In this document: positions 11,020 to 23,579 of the stretch, one piece after another
How the letters are laid out: each line of letters starts with the position of its first letter
Position numbering within the stretch: the stretch's first letter is position 1
Assembly (NCBI GenBank): GCA_025399215.1
Contig: MU621173.1
Coordinates: forward strand, 1 to 63,211
Direction: 5' to 3'
DNA length: 63,211 nt
Source of the DNA: Globomyces pollinis-pini
Lineage: Eukaryota > Chytridiomycota > Chytridiomycetes > Rhizophydiales > Globomycetaceae
The notes under the pieces: generated by a model
The model's database searches: none
The model's input: only the letters and a program-made list of their open reading frames with translations
What the model was told of the DNA's origin: nothing
Program-made: the position numbers and the translations under genes

Positions 11020-12079
11020 TTAAGATTCCGACTCGTTCCGTCTATTCAATGAACCAGCAGTTTGATTTAGCAATCCAGTGGGCTTATTCAACAATCCAGT
11101 GGGCTTATTCAGTAATCCAGTGGGTTTATTCAATAATCCAGTTGGCTTATTTAGTAATCCAGCAGGTTTGTTCAACAATCCAGTTGGTCTGGTAAGTAGT
11201 CCGGTAGGTTTATTCAAAAGTCCAGTTGATTTGGTTGATGTTACGCCAGGTGTAGATTCGGATTGTGACGAACGGTCTTCGGCCTTCTTAGCCAACGTGC
11301 TCAGCTTGGTAAGTTTCAATTTCTTTGCTGGTTGTATTGTGTTTAAGGATAATTTAATGGGTGCATTTTCATCTCTTTTTAGCTCAGTGAATGTTTGTTC
11401 TTCCATTTTTGTTTGTTCTTTCGCCAATTGAACTAAATCTTCCAAATTCTTTCTTTCCTTTTCCTCTTCAGTCTGCTCAATAAGCGATCGTTTCACTTTC
11501 GCTCTTTGTTTTTCTAAAGTTGAATGGGATCTATCAATAAATGTGATATAGAAATCCTTTTCTCCTAAAACGTATTCAGTTGCAACAAATTACCTTCCTC
11601 CACTTTAGCATATCCTTCTGTCCCGAGATATTTTATATATGCAGTTAGCGAAAGCCATTTTGTAGAATTCAAGTGTACATGCTCTGGATCCAAAATAAAC
11701 TCTTGGTAAATGGTGTTGGCAGGATATCTGCCATTTCTGAATCGAGAAGAAAACAACTTCATGAATTCAGAATGGAATTCATCACTATGTTTCTGAATAA
11801 ACTTTCCAGTATCCTGAGCAAACAACATCATTTGCTTTAAATGTGATTCTGACGCACAATGGCATTTAAAACCACTAAATCAATCAAAACTTGCCTATGA
11901 TTCACTTACTGCTCATCCCGACATTGCTTTTCACACACTATCCTGATAAGTACTTTCTAAGACTTACTCTGGCAATAGAACTTCAATTTCTGTAATCCTT
12001 TCAGCTTCCATTTCTTTCGTATCGCTAAGAATCAAACTATCGATTGCATACACTTATGATCTAGCGGATTTTTACCCAT
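11020..12079 (-). CDS. KIN17 DNA/RNA-binding protein with heptad tail
   Basis: Nuclear zinc-finger and winged-helix protein linked to replication, repair and pre-mRNA processing. The ATG at 12077-12079 reads MGKNPLDHK. Next is AIRKKWKLKGLQKLKFYCQM with a C2H2 finger (CEKQCRDEHGFKCH) whose codons are split by two introns, then SESHLKQMMLFAQDTGKFI, the Kin17 winged helix (FHSEFMKLFSSRFRNGRYPA, NTIYQEFILDPEHVHLNSTK, WLSLTAYIKYLGTEGYAKVE) and YITFIDRS. The tail after the coiled part is eight TGLLNKP-like heptads, ending at TAA 11020-11022. The C-terminal KOW/SH3-like domains of animal KIN17 are absent. The exact exon-1 join is uncertain. Confidence 0.85.
11065..11228 (-). repeat. 21-bp coding minisatellite in the KIN17 tail
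   Basis: Eight tandem 21-bp units, each encoding (T/A)GLL(N/T)(K/R)P, fill the 3' end of the KIN17 gene. Units differ at synonymous sites, so the heptad has been kept at protein level. Apparent long plus-strand reading frames here are shadows of this repeat. Confidence 0.8.
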
Positions 12080-12193
12080 TTGAACTTTGGTTACTTCCCA
12101 CTTAAAAAAATATTGTCAAACAATCGATTGCACAACAATACGTTTATAAACAATTGAAATCTTTGCCAATTAATTATACAACTAGCGCTAAAG

Positions 12194-13206
12194 ATGAATG
12201 TGACGCTACGGCAAGTAAGTTCATTGACAATAGTTGATACTCTATTGTTTTAGAAACCATCGTTCCAGAAAAAAGTGGACCAAATTGTTGCAACAAGGAG
12301 ACTTTCGTTAAACCATTTGAATAAATTACCAAAGTCTGATATTTATTTGGAGTACATTGATTCCGATTAATTTTAGGTTGGTGATTGTATTACTCATCTG
12401 ACCTTTAGGTACTTTCTGAATTGGATTAATGAATGCTTAGTGTAATATACGAAAATGAAAGGGGAACAATCCTATTCAATTCGTCTAATTTCTCCAAGAA
12501 AGCATTACTACCAACCGATCATCCCTCATTTTCCAATCCACGAGGTTTAGTCTCAACGTATTGATAAAAAGGTTCATATGTGGTCGATCGAAAGGATTTC
12601 CAGTGTCCACCGAACTGGGAATGGGTCTCTGATTGGATAATCGATATGAATGGCCCAGTAGATGATGATGGTAACTTTTAAATTTTTTTTATGACTTGTG
12701 CATGTACAGGATGGTCGTATAATTTATCTTTCAATCAACCAGAAACAAGCTGGAAAGATCGATTTGATCTCAATAATTTTATATCTAGTGTACGAAGAAG
12801 GTAATTCATCGAACCAGTCATTCATAGTGGAAGAAAATGGACTCGAATGAGACGATATACGTTAGATAACATGCCTGAATCATCTAGTCCGACAAAGGGA
12901 AATGAAACAATAATAGAGATCATCCAGCAGAAGAAAATCGATCGAGAAATCATTCAAGATCTTGAAAAATATATTAAAACCAACAATTTGAAGGATCCTA
13001 AATTATTTAAAGACATTTTGACAGAAATGCGCTATGAATGTGGGAAATTGAAAGTATGTTTACTACTTGCCAGCAAAATTCAGCATTCAAATGATTTTAT
13101 CAAAGCGGGATTGGCGTCTTTAAAATATGGATCAGATAAACTGGAGTTTTTGAAAGCGTTGAAAGTGAATTCAAAAAATTATCGCGACCTGCTTTCTATC
13201 GACTAA
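12194..13206 (+). CDS. Dysferlin-domain protein (Pex23/Pex30-like or tectonin-like)
   Basis: Contains the paired DysFN/DysFC fold found in fungal peroxins Pex23/30-32 and in TECPR proteins. After a short start exon (MNVTLRQ at 12194) comes KPSFQKKVDQIVATRRLSLN, then DVIYENERGTILFNSSNFSK and ALLPTDHPSFSN (the DysFN pattern), FQCPPNWEWVSDWIIDMNGP with VDDDGWSYN, and the DysFC part SSVRRRKWTRMRRYT. A Lys/Glu-rich helical C-terminus follows, to a stop at 13204-13206. No membrane helix is visible, unlike Pex30-type ER proteins. Role in peroxisome or ER contact is inference from the domain only. The intron at 12352-12440 is a three-unit array. Confidence 0.75.
12352..12440 (+). other. Three-unit head-to-tail intron array (dysferlin-domain gene)
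   Basis: Abutting GT...AG units at 12352-12376, 12377-12408 and 12409-12440 (25, 32 and 32 nt). Joining 12351 to 12441 makes the split codon GA|T and yields YLDVIYENERG, the expected DysFN start. No partial removal keeps this frame. Confidence 0.75.
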
Positions 13207-13324
13207 CTTTCAATTCGGTTACAATACAATTCATTTAATCATTCTTATTATTGCTTAAAAATTACTTGGACTAAACAGATATACATGATTCCAATGCTTT
13301 TTATTTGAAAGATCTGAAAGGCTC

Positions 13325-15135
13325 TTAACAGCCTGTTGGTACTGCACTGCTGGTGACATAGCTTGAAGTATCTTTAGCACCAGTTCCCAACCCTCTTTTA
13401 GCAAATGCCTTCCAGATAGCACATTTATTTGCTCCTTGGTAAATGTTTTCATCAGCTTTGATAATGGCATCACGCGCTTGGATGAAACTTGGATTACATG
13501 GTTGCAATTTCATTCCTCCAATTACGATTCTCAAGGCAATGATATTACCCTTAGTTTGAGTAGCATCATACCAGTTGCTTGAGAATCCATATTTGTCGAC
13601 CAAGTTCCAGTAAACTTCATTCAAAAGAGTAGCCCAAACTTCTCCAATATCGTGTACTTCATCCAAAGTGTTCAAACTATTAAATGTGAGTGGATTGGTT
13701 GTAAGGCTGGTGGAGTAAGGGTAGCTTCTGATTCCAGCAGGCTTGTTTACAGCGTAACTACCAGTAGTAACATCAGTAGCCCGAGTATCGGTAGCTTTTC
13801 TTTCCAAATACATGGCAACAGTGTCACTCCATCCTTCACCCATACCTCCAGATTCGGTAGTTTGCAAACAGTTTCCTTGTGCCGAACCTCCAGTAAGTCG
13901 GTTAGAAACTCCATGTACAAATTCATGAATTGGAATAGCATTATCAAGGGATCCATCACGGTTAGGAGTAGTTAAAGTGAATCGGAACATATTCATAACA
14001 CCACTTTGACCATCAGGTGGAGTAGCAAAGTTAGCATTGTTGGTACCAGATGCTTGGTTGTTGATCTTGACACGGTCATTGCCTTTACCACCTTTACCAA
14101 AGTTGGTGTTCTGGAAGTTACCAGCAGCCTCAGTAAATCCGTATTTGTAGGTAATATCGTGAAGAACGTTAACCACTATATAACATAAATAAATAATTTT
14201 CACTTACAGTAGAAAGAGTTGACCGTGGCAGTACGTTTGTTTGCTGTTGTAGTTGGTGCAGATCCAGAAGCAAATGCAGTATCAAAGTTTAGGGTAGATC
14301 CACCAGTGGCAGTAGTACCAGAGACGGCAGAGATAGCATTATTTCCTTGTGAATCAGTATAAGTTTTTGTATCCTTATGCCATCCATTAGGTGAGGCAGT
14401 AACATCAGCAGGATCAGTAACAGTTGAAAATCCATCTCGAGGATCATTCTTTGGTAAAGCGATAACTTTGTATGATGCCTTGTTTACAAAGTCAACAACT
14501 TGAATAAGCTGTCCATTGTCAGCTGCAACACTGACTTGGTAGAATTTAGAACTGTCACTGTTTTGAAGTTGAAATTGGTGAGCATAGACCAACTTTCCAC
14601 TTGCAACTTGAACATAGACGAATTTAGCTGGAATAGAATCGCGAGGAGTATTCAATTCCTTGACTGCTGTCTTGACTGCTTCATCCAATGATACAACTAC
14701 AGTTGGAGATCCAACTAAGTCAGCGCGTTTTTGAAGACCACCAGTGAAGGATGATGAAATATGAACAACTTTTCCATTCTTGATATGTGCAGCTCCATTG
14801 TTGTTGTCAACTGGAATTCCATTAATAGTGCGGACGAAATAAACATGGGTAACACCACTTTCATCAACATGAGATTGGGTGACTTGTAATTCAGAAGGAT
14901 CTACATTGAATTCGTTCACAAAAGCATCAGTAGCAATTTTGGTGATATCAGCAGCGGCAATATCTCTGGTTGCAACATGGGACACTGGGAAGGACTTGGT
15001 AATTGGTTTTGGATAATAAAAGGCAGATTTGACACCATTTCTTTTTACAAATTGAACTTCATGAGATGCAGGGGAAGTTGGTGCAGCGTGTGCAGCAAGG
15101 GCGAGAGTGATAGCGGCTAATTGTTTGTATTGCAT
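13325..15135 (-). CDS. Secreted M36 fungalysin metalloprotease
   Basis: Extracellular zinc endopeptidase of the fungalysin family, expanded in many chytrids and used to degrade structural proteins. Two exons joined over a 32-nt intron give 592 residues: [19 protein letters not shown] signal peptide, an FTP-type propeptide (residues about 25-230, with [20 protein letters not shown]), then the catalytic domain. The joint reads SFYLVNVLHD. The zinc site HEFVHG (HExxH) and the downstream glutamate in GMGEGWSD are intact, as is [20 protein letters not shown]. The C-terminus [18 protein letters not shown] is normal. Length is normal for the family and nothing is broken. Codon use looks optimised (C- or T-ending), suggesting strong expression. 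A TATA box lies about 55 nt upstream. Confidence 0.96.
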
Positions 15136-15187
15136 TTCTACGATTTCTAATCAATAGTTGATGATATACCAAAGTCTCTATTTGGGT

Positions 15188-15196
15188 TATTTATAC
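15188..15196 (-). promoter_or_regulatory. TATA box of the fungalysin gene
   Basis: On the minus strand this reads TATAAATA-like, about 55 nt before the fungalysin ATG. Position and sequence fit a core promoter with a short 5' leader. Confidence 0.6.
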
Positions 15197-15920
15197 GTGA
15201 ATATACATGTGTTTAACCATGCCATTCATCCATTGTGATTCTTTTCCCTTGAAATCTACCATTGACAACACACTGTTGTGAAACGTACAGATCCCAGAGT
15301 GCTTAAAGACATATGCACATAATCAAAGAGAAGCATTACTAATACTCTTTCAACGTACGAATAACATAATTTTCGTATTAGCATTAACAATTTAGTATTT
15401 GAATTTCTTTGGACATGGATTCATCCATATTCATATAGATGGATTTCAAAGATAAATTTCTACTACTTAAAAGATCATTCATATCTAATTGCTACCATAC
15501 CGATTACTTCTACTACATGCAATTTTATAAATTGAACAGATGAAGACGATGGATCAACGGTTAAAATTTTCGCTTGTGATCACGTTGCTTTTGTGACCTC
15601 TCCCACAATCTTTGATCTTAGTGCAAAAAAGGGTGCGATTTCATAACGTCAACGGATCATTTTTAGTTATGCAATTAGAATACTCGTAGATAATTGAACT
15701 AGTGTTTGGACGTTGGAATTAGAGGTAACGTTTGTTTGGTTCCCGGTTGAACGCCAGGCAGTGGTTGGTATGCACAGATGTCATACTAGCAGAGCCTTGA
15801 AATCACCGCAGGATAGATTGCATGGAATGTTGTTTAACCAACATACAGTCTAGAAATCAAAAAAACAATAATATTGTAAGCTAGTTTAAATTTGATCAGT
15901 TTATTATTGAACTTCAATAA
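15197..15920. other. Long intergenic spacer upstream of fungalysin
   Basis: More than 700 bp between the fungalysin promoter and the 3' end of the Snf2-type gene, among the longest gaps in the window. I find no exon, RNA gene or clear repeat. It is somewhat more GC-balanced than its surroundings and could hold regulatory sequence. Confidence 0.4.
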
Positions 15921-18900
15921 CTAATTCCCGAATCGACCTCGCTTAGCTGCCATATCATCTTCAGATCCACCATGTTCGCGTTTCATTTGCTGGAATTGCG
16001 GTTGATACTGTTGTTGATATTGCTGTTGAAATTGTTGCTGTTGGAACTGTTGTTGTTGTTGTTGTTGCTGGAATTGTGGATTATTTGTTACTTGTTGTGG
16101 GAAAGGTTGATTGCCTTGTAATGGCTGTTGGTTCTGGAAGTTCTGGTTGAGTATTTGCTGTTGATATTGTTGATTCTGTGGAAGTTGTTGATTCTGCTGA
16201 TGCTGTTGATTTTGTTGATGTTGAGGTGGAAGTGCTTGTTGAGGTTGTGGTTGGTGCACTTGAGTTCCTCTTAAGTTGTTCAAAGTATTTTGAAATACTT
16301 TGCTCAATTCCAGAGCATCGTTATACACAAAAGATCCTTCCATATTATAAGTCATAGCATTTTTAAACATCACTTGGAAATCGCCAGCAAAGTGATCCAG
16401 GGACTGATAATAAGGTGAGTTGATCCTTGCTAAAATCATATCCATTGCTATTGGATTGGTTATTACTTTATAATAATCAGGGTAGAGAGATTTCGAAGGA
16501 ACTTCCTGGAAAATCTCCGATCGTTTACGAGCATATCTAACAAATAAAAATAATGACGATTTACCCTTCAGAGTGATCTTCGCATTGATCTACCGCTTGA
16601 TAGCACGCAGTGGCAACCTGAGTGATCATCGTACGACTGGCCGCATCCAAAGTTTCAGGCATGTCTGGATTAACATCAGCAAAAAATTTCTTTTTGCCAC
16701 GGCCAAATGATTTTTTCTTTGCAACCGGTGTCCTGACTGGTCGCTTACTATTGTTACCATCAGAATCATCATCCACCACAAAATTGTCATAATCATCCTC
16801 ATCACTATCCACAATTTCACCAGCATCTCTTCTTGCACGACGATTTGCTGCTTGTTCTTGTTGGCGTCGTTTTCGTTTTGCAATCGCCTCATTCAAGTTT
16901 CCACCATCGACTGCGCTTGCCCATTGATCTTCGTTTAATCCATCATCATAGGCAACCTCCTTTCGTTGTCTGGCACCTCGCCCAGTGAATTCAATTGGCT
17001 TTGTTTGTTCTTCAGTTGTATCCACCACCAATGCCTGTGGAATTTCACTATCCTGCATGAGTCTAGGTGGCATTTGACCAACACCACCATAAAGTTCAAA
17101 TTGAGCTTGCTCAGCTGCAATTCTTTCGGCATCCATTCGGTTATAAATTGCAACTTCCTCTTCATTACGAGCAATAATTTCATTAAGCTCTTGATCATCC
17201 ATAACATCACCTTCTCGTTCAGCCTCTTTCTCGTCCTCCTCATCTTCTTCACCATCAAATAACGATCTCAATAGCTCTTCTCGCTCTCGATCACTGGTTT
17301 TGTTATCGAATTTACCAGCTTGAATAACTTTTCCATCAATGTCCAACTTATATTGAGCTCTGGCCAAGATGGTTTCTTCAACTGATTTTGAAGTTACCAA
17401 TCTTAAAATACGAACTTCTTTCTTTTGTCCAATACGATGCGCACGATCTTGGGCTTGTAAATCTTGATGAGGATTCCTAAGATATTATCAAAAGAAGAAA
17501 AGTTACCAATCAGAATCAAAAATAATAACAGTATCTGCTGATTGCAAGTTAAGACCTAATCCACCAGCTCTGGTACTCAATAAAAAGATGAAAGGTGGAT
17601 CATCGTTTCCATTAAAATCAGTCAACATCTGTGTACGATCATCAGCTTTAGTATGACCATCCAATCTAAGGAATTTAATGTTTTTCCATCTTAAATAATC
17701 TTCCATAATATCCATGATCTGGGTCATTTGAAAGAACATGAGAACACGATGGTCTTGTGCTTTAAACTTTGGTAAAATTCGATCGAGTAATTCAAACTTT
17801 CCTGCCACTCTAAACAAGTTTCTATCCAAAGCACCAGTTGGATTCACAATCGTTTCGACTTCTTGAAACACATAAGGATGGTTACAAATCTTTCTCAATT
17901 GCATAACCATATTGTTCAATGCTTTCTTTCTACACAAATTAGAAAAATATTCTATACCTTCCAAATCCTTCACCTCCAAATCGACGAGATTTGACTTGAT
18001 CGGTCATGCGAATTTGAAGAGCAGACATTGGAACTTTGATAATAACTTCAACTTTATCCGGTAAATCTGATTCCACATCTTTTTTCAATCGTCGCAACAA
18101 GAACGGTCTTAACACTTTATGAAGTCTTCGAATAATCAAAAGCTGTTCTTCTTCATTCAACTCAATGCGCTCTTGTACTGAAGAAGCATTAAATGGAGAA
18201 TTGAACCATTCATCAAATGATTTCACTGAATTGAAAATTTTTGGTAAAATGAAATTGAGTAACGCCCATAATTCTGGTAAATTGTTCTAAATGTGAGCCA
18301 TATTTAATAATTACTTGCAAGGGAGTACCAGTCAAAATAAGTCGATAACGTGATTGATAGAATTGCATCAAAGTGACAGACAGTCGAGAATTAGAATTTT
18401 TCATACGATGACCCTCGTCAATAATCATATGAACCCATTTCACTTTGCATAGAGTTGGACGATCTTTAGGATTGATAATGTATTCATAAGTGGTCAACAA
18501 TACATTAAAGTTTCCATTTCTAACCAAATTTCCAAGATTCTTTCGCTCATTGGGTGACCCTTTATACACAATTTTAACTACAGAAGGAGCCCATTTTTCA
18601 AACTCCAATACCCAATTTGTCATAGTTGACAAAGGAACAATGACAAGGAAAGGTCCAGGTTGACGTTTCTTTTCAATCAAATAGGTGATTAACGATAAAG
18701 TTTGAATGGTTTTTCCAAGACCCATCTCATCTGCAAGAATTCCATTAAGTCGATTATTGTATAAGGAAACCATCCATTCCAATCCTTTGATCTGATATGG
18801 TTTTAATGTTCCTCCGACAAGTAAACTGGATTGCTCAGTAACAGTTTCTTTAATTCGATGTGCCGTTGAATAATAATCTTTGACATCAGTGACCATCTAT

Positions 18901-20273
18901 CAAAATAAATCATGATTTAATCATACCTCTTGCTGTTGAATATTAGTTAGATCAACTTCTTGAACAGAGTTTTGTTGCTTCTCAACAGCATTAGTTAAAG
19001 ATGACAAGAAAGTATTCGTTTGATCCAAAATAGTGGTAATACGAGTATCTTTGGTTCTGTCCAAAAGTCTCATATATGCTTCTTCATCATTGGATTTCAA
19101 AGCATTCAAACGTTCTTGAGAATGTCTTTGTAATCTTCTTTCTTCTTCCTTCAACGCAGCTGCATGGAAACGTAATACAGATGACCCTAGTATTTATAAA
19201 CATAGTCTTTCATACCTAATTTAGACTGTTTAGCATTTTGAGATCTATGAAATTGCATAAAATCTCTTCCATGAGTCAAGACTGAATTGATAAAATCTAA
19301 ATGTTTTTGTCTTTCTCGTTTATCTTTTTCACCTCTTAAGGCACGTTCTTGTTTCTCCGTTTGACGTGCCTCTCTCAAAGATTGTTTCTTCATTCGACGA
19401 AAGGATGATCGATCAATAGCAGTTGATAAAGTAGTTGCTTTTGATAAAGATTGTAATAATTCAAATCTTAATGCTCGTTGTTTATCCAATAACTTTAAAG
19501 ATTTTAATTCAATTACGGTTTTTAATTTGGTATTTTCAGAATTGGTGATTGAATTTGGTAAATTTGATAATTCTTTTAGATTAATGAATTCCAATTCTAA
19601 ATACCTTGAATACGATAATCAACCCTTGCACGTATAAATCGATCCCGTTCTTCTCGAAGTGCAATAGGATCAATCAATGAAGGTAAAATGGCAGGAATCA
19701 CAATTCGTTGATGGTTATTTAAATCATTAGGAGTGACTTGATTAGCTACTAAACTATAAGGATTGGTAACATTTTCTTGTTTAAATGTAGCATCAACAAC
19801 TTTTTTTGCAACATTATTAGTAGATGGAGTCAAGTTTTCTTGTAAGTTTGGATCCAAGACCAATTGTTGCAAGTTATTTGGGATTGGTTCATTAGTAGCT
19901 AAATGTTTATAAGATTGAATTTGGTATCTAAATTGATTAAAAAGAAAGAGATGAGATACCTTAAAGCAGTTAATTGAGTAGGGGTGAGTTTAACATTAGG
20001 ATTATTAGATTGAGTAGGTAATTTTGACATTTGGTTAGCATATCGTAAGATAGCAACCAACCTAGCGAATTCTGGATCAGTTTCCTCACTAGCACCAGCA
20101 TTCTTTTTTACTTGAGCAGCCTAAATTAAAAAGAATCAATATTGAATAAGAAAATGAAATCAAAGACAAGATTGAATTGAATATAAACAAATTGATTTGA
20201 TATTTACTTGAATGAAGGATTGTAGCTGTTCTTGAGAGATCTGTCCCATTTGAAATGGAGGATTTCCTGACAT
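15921..20273 (-). CDS. Snf2/Sth1-type SWI/SNF-RSC chromatin remodelling ATPase
   Basis: ATP-dependent nucleosome remodeller. Start ATG 20271-20273. The N-terminus [20 protein letters not shown] resembles a QLQ motif. Next come a basic HSA region ([20 protein letters not shown]) and post-HSA ([20 protein letters not shown]). Helicase motifs are intact: [14 protein letters not shown] (Walker A), [10 protein letters not shown] (Walker B), [34 protein letters not shown] and QDRAHRIGQ. An acidic and basic linker (FGRGKKKFF) leads to a bromodomain with [19 protein letters not shown] and FKNAMTYN. A Gln-rich low-complexity tail ends at TAG 15921-15923. The bromodomain and HSA separate it from ISWI and CHD. 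Whether it is Snf2 (SWI/SNF) or Sth1 (RSC) cannot be told. Confidence 0.94.
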
Positions 20274-20432
20274 GATCAAAAACAGAGAAAAAAATGAAAA
20301 TTCACGAAATCACTAAAAACGAAACTCATTACTGAATGATTTAAACTCATCAACGTACTGAATTGCTTTGGAATGAATGATTTGAATTTCTTTGTAAAAT
20401 ATTATTCAAAAATGCAATTTTATTACGAAAAA

Positions 20433-23096
20433 TTAACCTGAACAACTTAAACAAGCATCCCGATTATCAATAGAACATACCATATCTGCCATATTATTGG
20501 CTTCTTCTTCTCCTTCCTTCTTCAAAGCTGTCTTATCAACTGTGAATTTAATAGCATCAACTGCTGGTCGCGTACGTAAATAATACATACCAGTCTTTAA
20601 TCCTTTCTTCCATCCATAAAAGTGCATGGATGTTAATTTACCATAGTTGGGATCAGCAAGATGAATATTTAATGATTGAGATTGATCTACAATAAATTAT
20701 TTGAAAAAAAAAAAACATACCAATGAAAGCTCCTCGATCGGCTGCCATATCAATAATAACCTTTTGAGATATTTCCCAAACTGTTTTATAGATAGCTTTA
20801 ATATCATCAGGAATACTCTTGATGTTTTGTACAGATCCATTTTCAGCAATGATTCGATTCTTCATCGAATCATTCCATAACCCAAGTTCAGTCAAATCTT
20901 TCAATAAATGTGGATTAACAATTTGGAATTCACCAGCAAGGACACGACGAGTATAGATATTGGATGTGTAAGGTTCAAAACATTCATTATTTCCAAGGAT
21001 TTGTGAAGTAGATGCAGTAGGCATTGGAGCAACCAATAGAGAATTTCTAACCCCATGTTTAGCAATCTTGGCACGCAAATCTGGCCAGTCCCAACGATCA
21101 GAAACTTCCACACCCCACATATCTGGTTGAAGAATCCCTTTCGACACTGGTGACCCTTCATAGGATTCATACGCCCCAAGCTCCTTGGCAATAGCATTCG
21201 AGGCTTCCAAAGCAGCAAAATAGATGGCTTCAAAGATATCCTTGTTCAATTGTTTAGCTCTTTCCGAATCAAATGGCATTCGAAGTTTAATGAACGCATC
21301 AGCCAACCCTTGCACACCCAATCCAACAGGTCGATGTTTCATATTCGAATTTCTAGCTTCCGGAACTGGATAGTAATTCACATCAATAATCTTATTCAAG
21401 TTCTTTGTAGCCACATGAACAACTTGTCGCAACTTTTCAAAATCAAAAAATACTTTATCATCATCGCCTTTGACAACAAAGGTAGGTAATGCGATGGAAG
21501 CCAGGTTACAAACAGCAACCTCATCAGGAGACGAATATTGAACAATTTCGGTACACAAGTTGGAACATTTGATAGTACCAAGATTTTGATGATTTGATTT
21601 ACGATTACATGCATCTTTGTAAAGCATGTATGGAGTACCAGTTTCGGTTTGGGATTCCAAAATCGCATACCATAGTTTTTGTGCCTTGACCACTTTACGA
21701 GCATGACCTGATTGTTCGTATTGATGATACAATTCCTCAAACTTTTCACCCCAAACATCGGAAAGTCCAGGACATTCTGCTGGACAAAATAGGCTCCAAT
21801 CTCCGTTTTCTTCAACTCGTTTCATAAACAAATCAGGAATCTAAACTCGTCAATAAACACATCAGTATACCCATAAAGCATAAAACAAATCACGAGCTCT
21901 ATTTTCTTCTTTACCAGTATTCTTTTTCAAATCCAAAAACTGGGATTAAAAACATAAAAAAACGTACGCCAAAAATGTCAGCATGCCATGGTTCCAAGTA
22001 CATTGCAAACGCACCTGGACGTTTATTTCCACCTTGATCAACGTAACGAGCAGTGTTGTTGAAAACACGCAACATTGGAACGATTCCGTTGGACAAACCA
22101 TTGGTTCCAGCAATATATGACCCGAGTGCACGAATTTTATGGATATTTAAACCAATTCCACCAGCGGTTTTAGAAATAAGAGCACATCTAAAGTTAACCA
22201 AAGAGGAACCGATACCTGGTCAAAGTTTCATAGATCCCTTCAATAGAATCATCAGTCATGGTAAGCAAGAAACAAGAAGACAATTGAGGTCGTGGAGTCC
22301 CAGCATTAAACAGAGTAGGAGATGCATGAGTGAAATATTTTTCCGACAACAAATGATAAGTTTCAATGGCAGCATCCACATCATCCCCATGAATCCCAAC
22401 AGCAACACGCATCAACATCTGTTGAGGTCGTTCAGCAATGCGACCCTTGAGTTTCAACAAATAAGATCGTTCCAGAGTCTTGAACCCGAAAAAATTGTAA
22501 TTGAAATCACGATCATAGATGATGGCGGAATTCAATTGATCAGCATGACGACGAACACATTCAAGAGTATAATCCGAAATCATTGGAGAATGTTTTCCTA
22601 TCCATTAGCATGTTTGACATTCGGACAACAAGTTTTAGAAAAAGAATGTAAATGGTGGTGTGGGATATGATAAACTTACCAGTTTTAGGGTTGATATAAG
22701 CATATAATTCTTCAACAACTTTTGAGAATTGTTTATGAGTTTCTTTATGTAAATTGGAGATTGCAATTCGCGCAGCCAAGATTGCATAATCAGGATGTTT
22801 GGTAGTTAAATAAGCAGTAGTTTCAGCAGCCAAGTTATCCAATTCCACAGTGGTTACCCCTTGATAAACCCCTTGAACAACCTACAGATCAATCTATCAA
22901 AAAACCATACCTAAAGGTGAATCAATCTAGGAAACTTACCTTTTGAGCAATCAAAGCAGGATCAACGAAATTCATATCTAAACCATAACATAATTTATTT
23001 ATTCTTGAAGTGATTTTATCAAAGGCAACCTTCTCTTTACGACCATCTTTACAAGTTTAGAATGAATTGATTCATACCTCGTTTATACACATACAT
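20433..23096 (-). CDS. RNR1: Ribonucleoside-diphosphate reductase large subunit
   Basis: Class Ia alpha subunit that reduces NDPs to dNDPs in the cytosol. [20 protein letters not shown] (ATP-cone) starts at 23094-23096. Catalytic landmarks are present: [20 protein letters not shown] (first redox cysteine), [48 protein letters not shown] with LASIALP (the NxCxE site, N-L-C-T-E, and the second cysteine), [20 protein letters not shown] and [18 protein letters not shown]. The C-terminus DACLSCSG keeps the CxxC re-reduction pair. Stop is at 20433-20435. The gap at 22882-22939 is a two-unit intron array. Upstream at about 23341 is a CACGCGC motif, similar to MBF/MCB sites of S-phase genes, next to ATTGG; that link is inference. 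Confidence 0.96.
22882..22939 (-). other. Two-unit head-to-tail intron array (RNR1)
   Basis: Minus-strand units 22911-22939 and 22882-22910, each 29 nt, GT...AG and abutting. Removing both joins LIAQK to [13 protein letters not shown], the conserved order. Confidence 0.75.
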
Positions 23097-23579
23097 CTTT
23101 GGTTGAAATTTGTTTGTGAAAGAAATTCAAGTTTGTTTTTCCTTAAATACAAGGTGTCCGATTATAGAACAAGGAAACGATGAGATTTGGAGTCTGTGTC
23201 AATCAATCGAGTGGAAAAAAAAAAGAGTTTCAATTCAGATAAAATTGGACCAACAGTAAGTGATGGAAAGACTATGGTGATGAGCAATTCATGGATTCTC
23301 AAATTGTGATTTGAAAGAAATTAAGCTCTAGATCATTTCACACGCGCATTGGTCCAATTCAATCAACCACTAAAAGAAAATAGATATTCAAAAGATCCGT
23401 TCATCAATCCATCTTCCACACAGAATCATCGTTCATGAATGTAAAAATAAAACAACAGATCGTAATTATTGACATAGTGTCAATTTCTCGAATAAAATGA
23501 AATACAGCTTTATCAGTTACCTCAAAACACATTTCTAACCAGTTGTCGAACTAATATATTAAATAGTCAAGGTATGGAA
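23097..23579. other. RNR1 upstream region
   Basis: About 480 bp between the RNR1 start and the 3' end of the ADCK1-like gene. It holds an MCB-like ACGCG core near 23342 followed by ATTGG (inverted CCAAT). No coding exon seen. Confidence 0.35.

Noticed and set aside
11078..11431. Plus-strand open frame with GLFNNPV repeats
   Set aside because: It is the antisense shadow of the KIN17 heptad repeat, and the minus-strand frame has conserved KIN17 domains.
15598..15800. Possible tRNA gene in the spacer after the Snf2-like gene (GGTTGAAC near 15748)
   Set aside because: The B-box-like string deviates from GGTTCRA and no matching A box or cloverleaf could be drawn.
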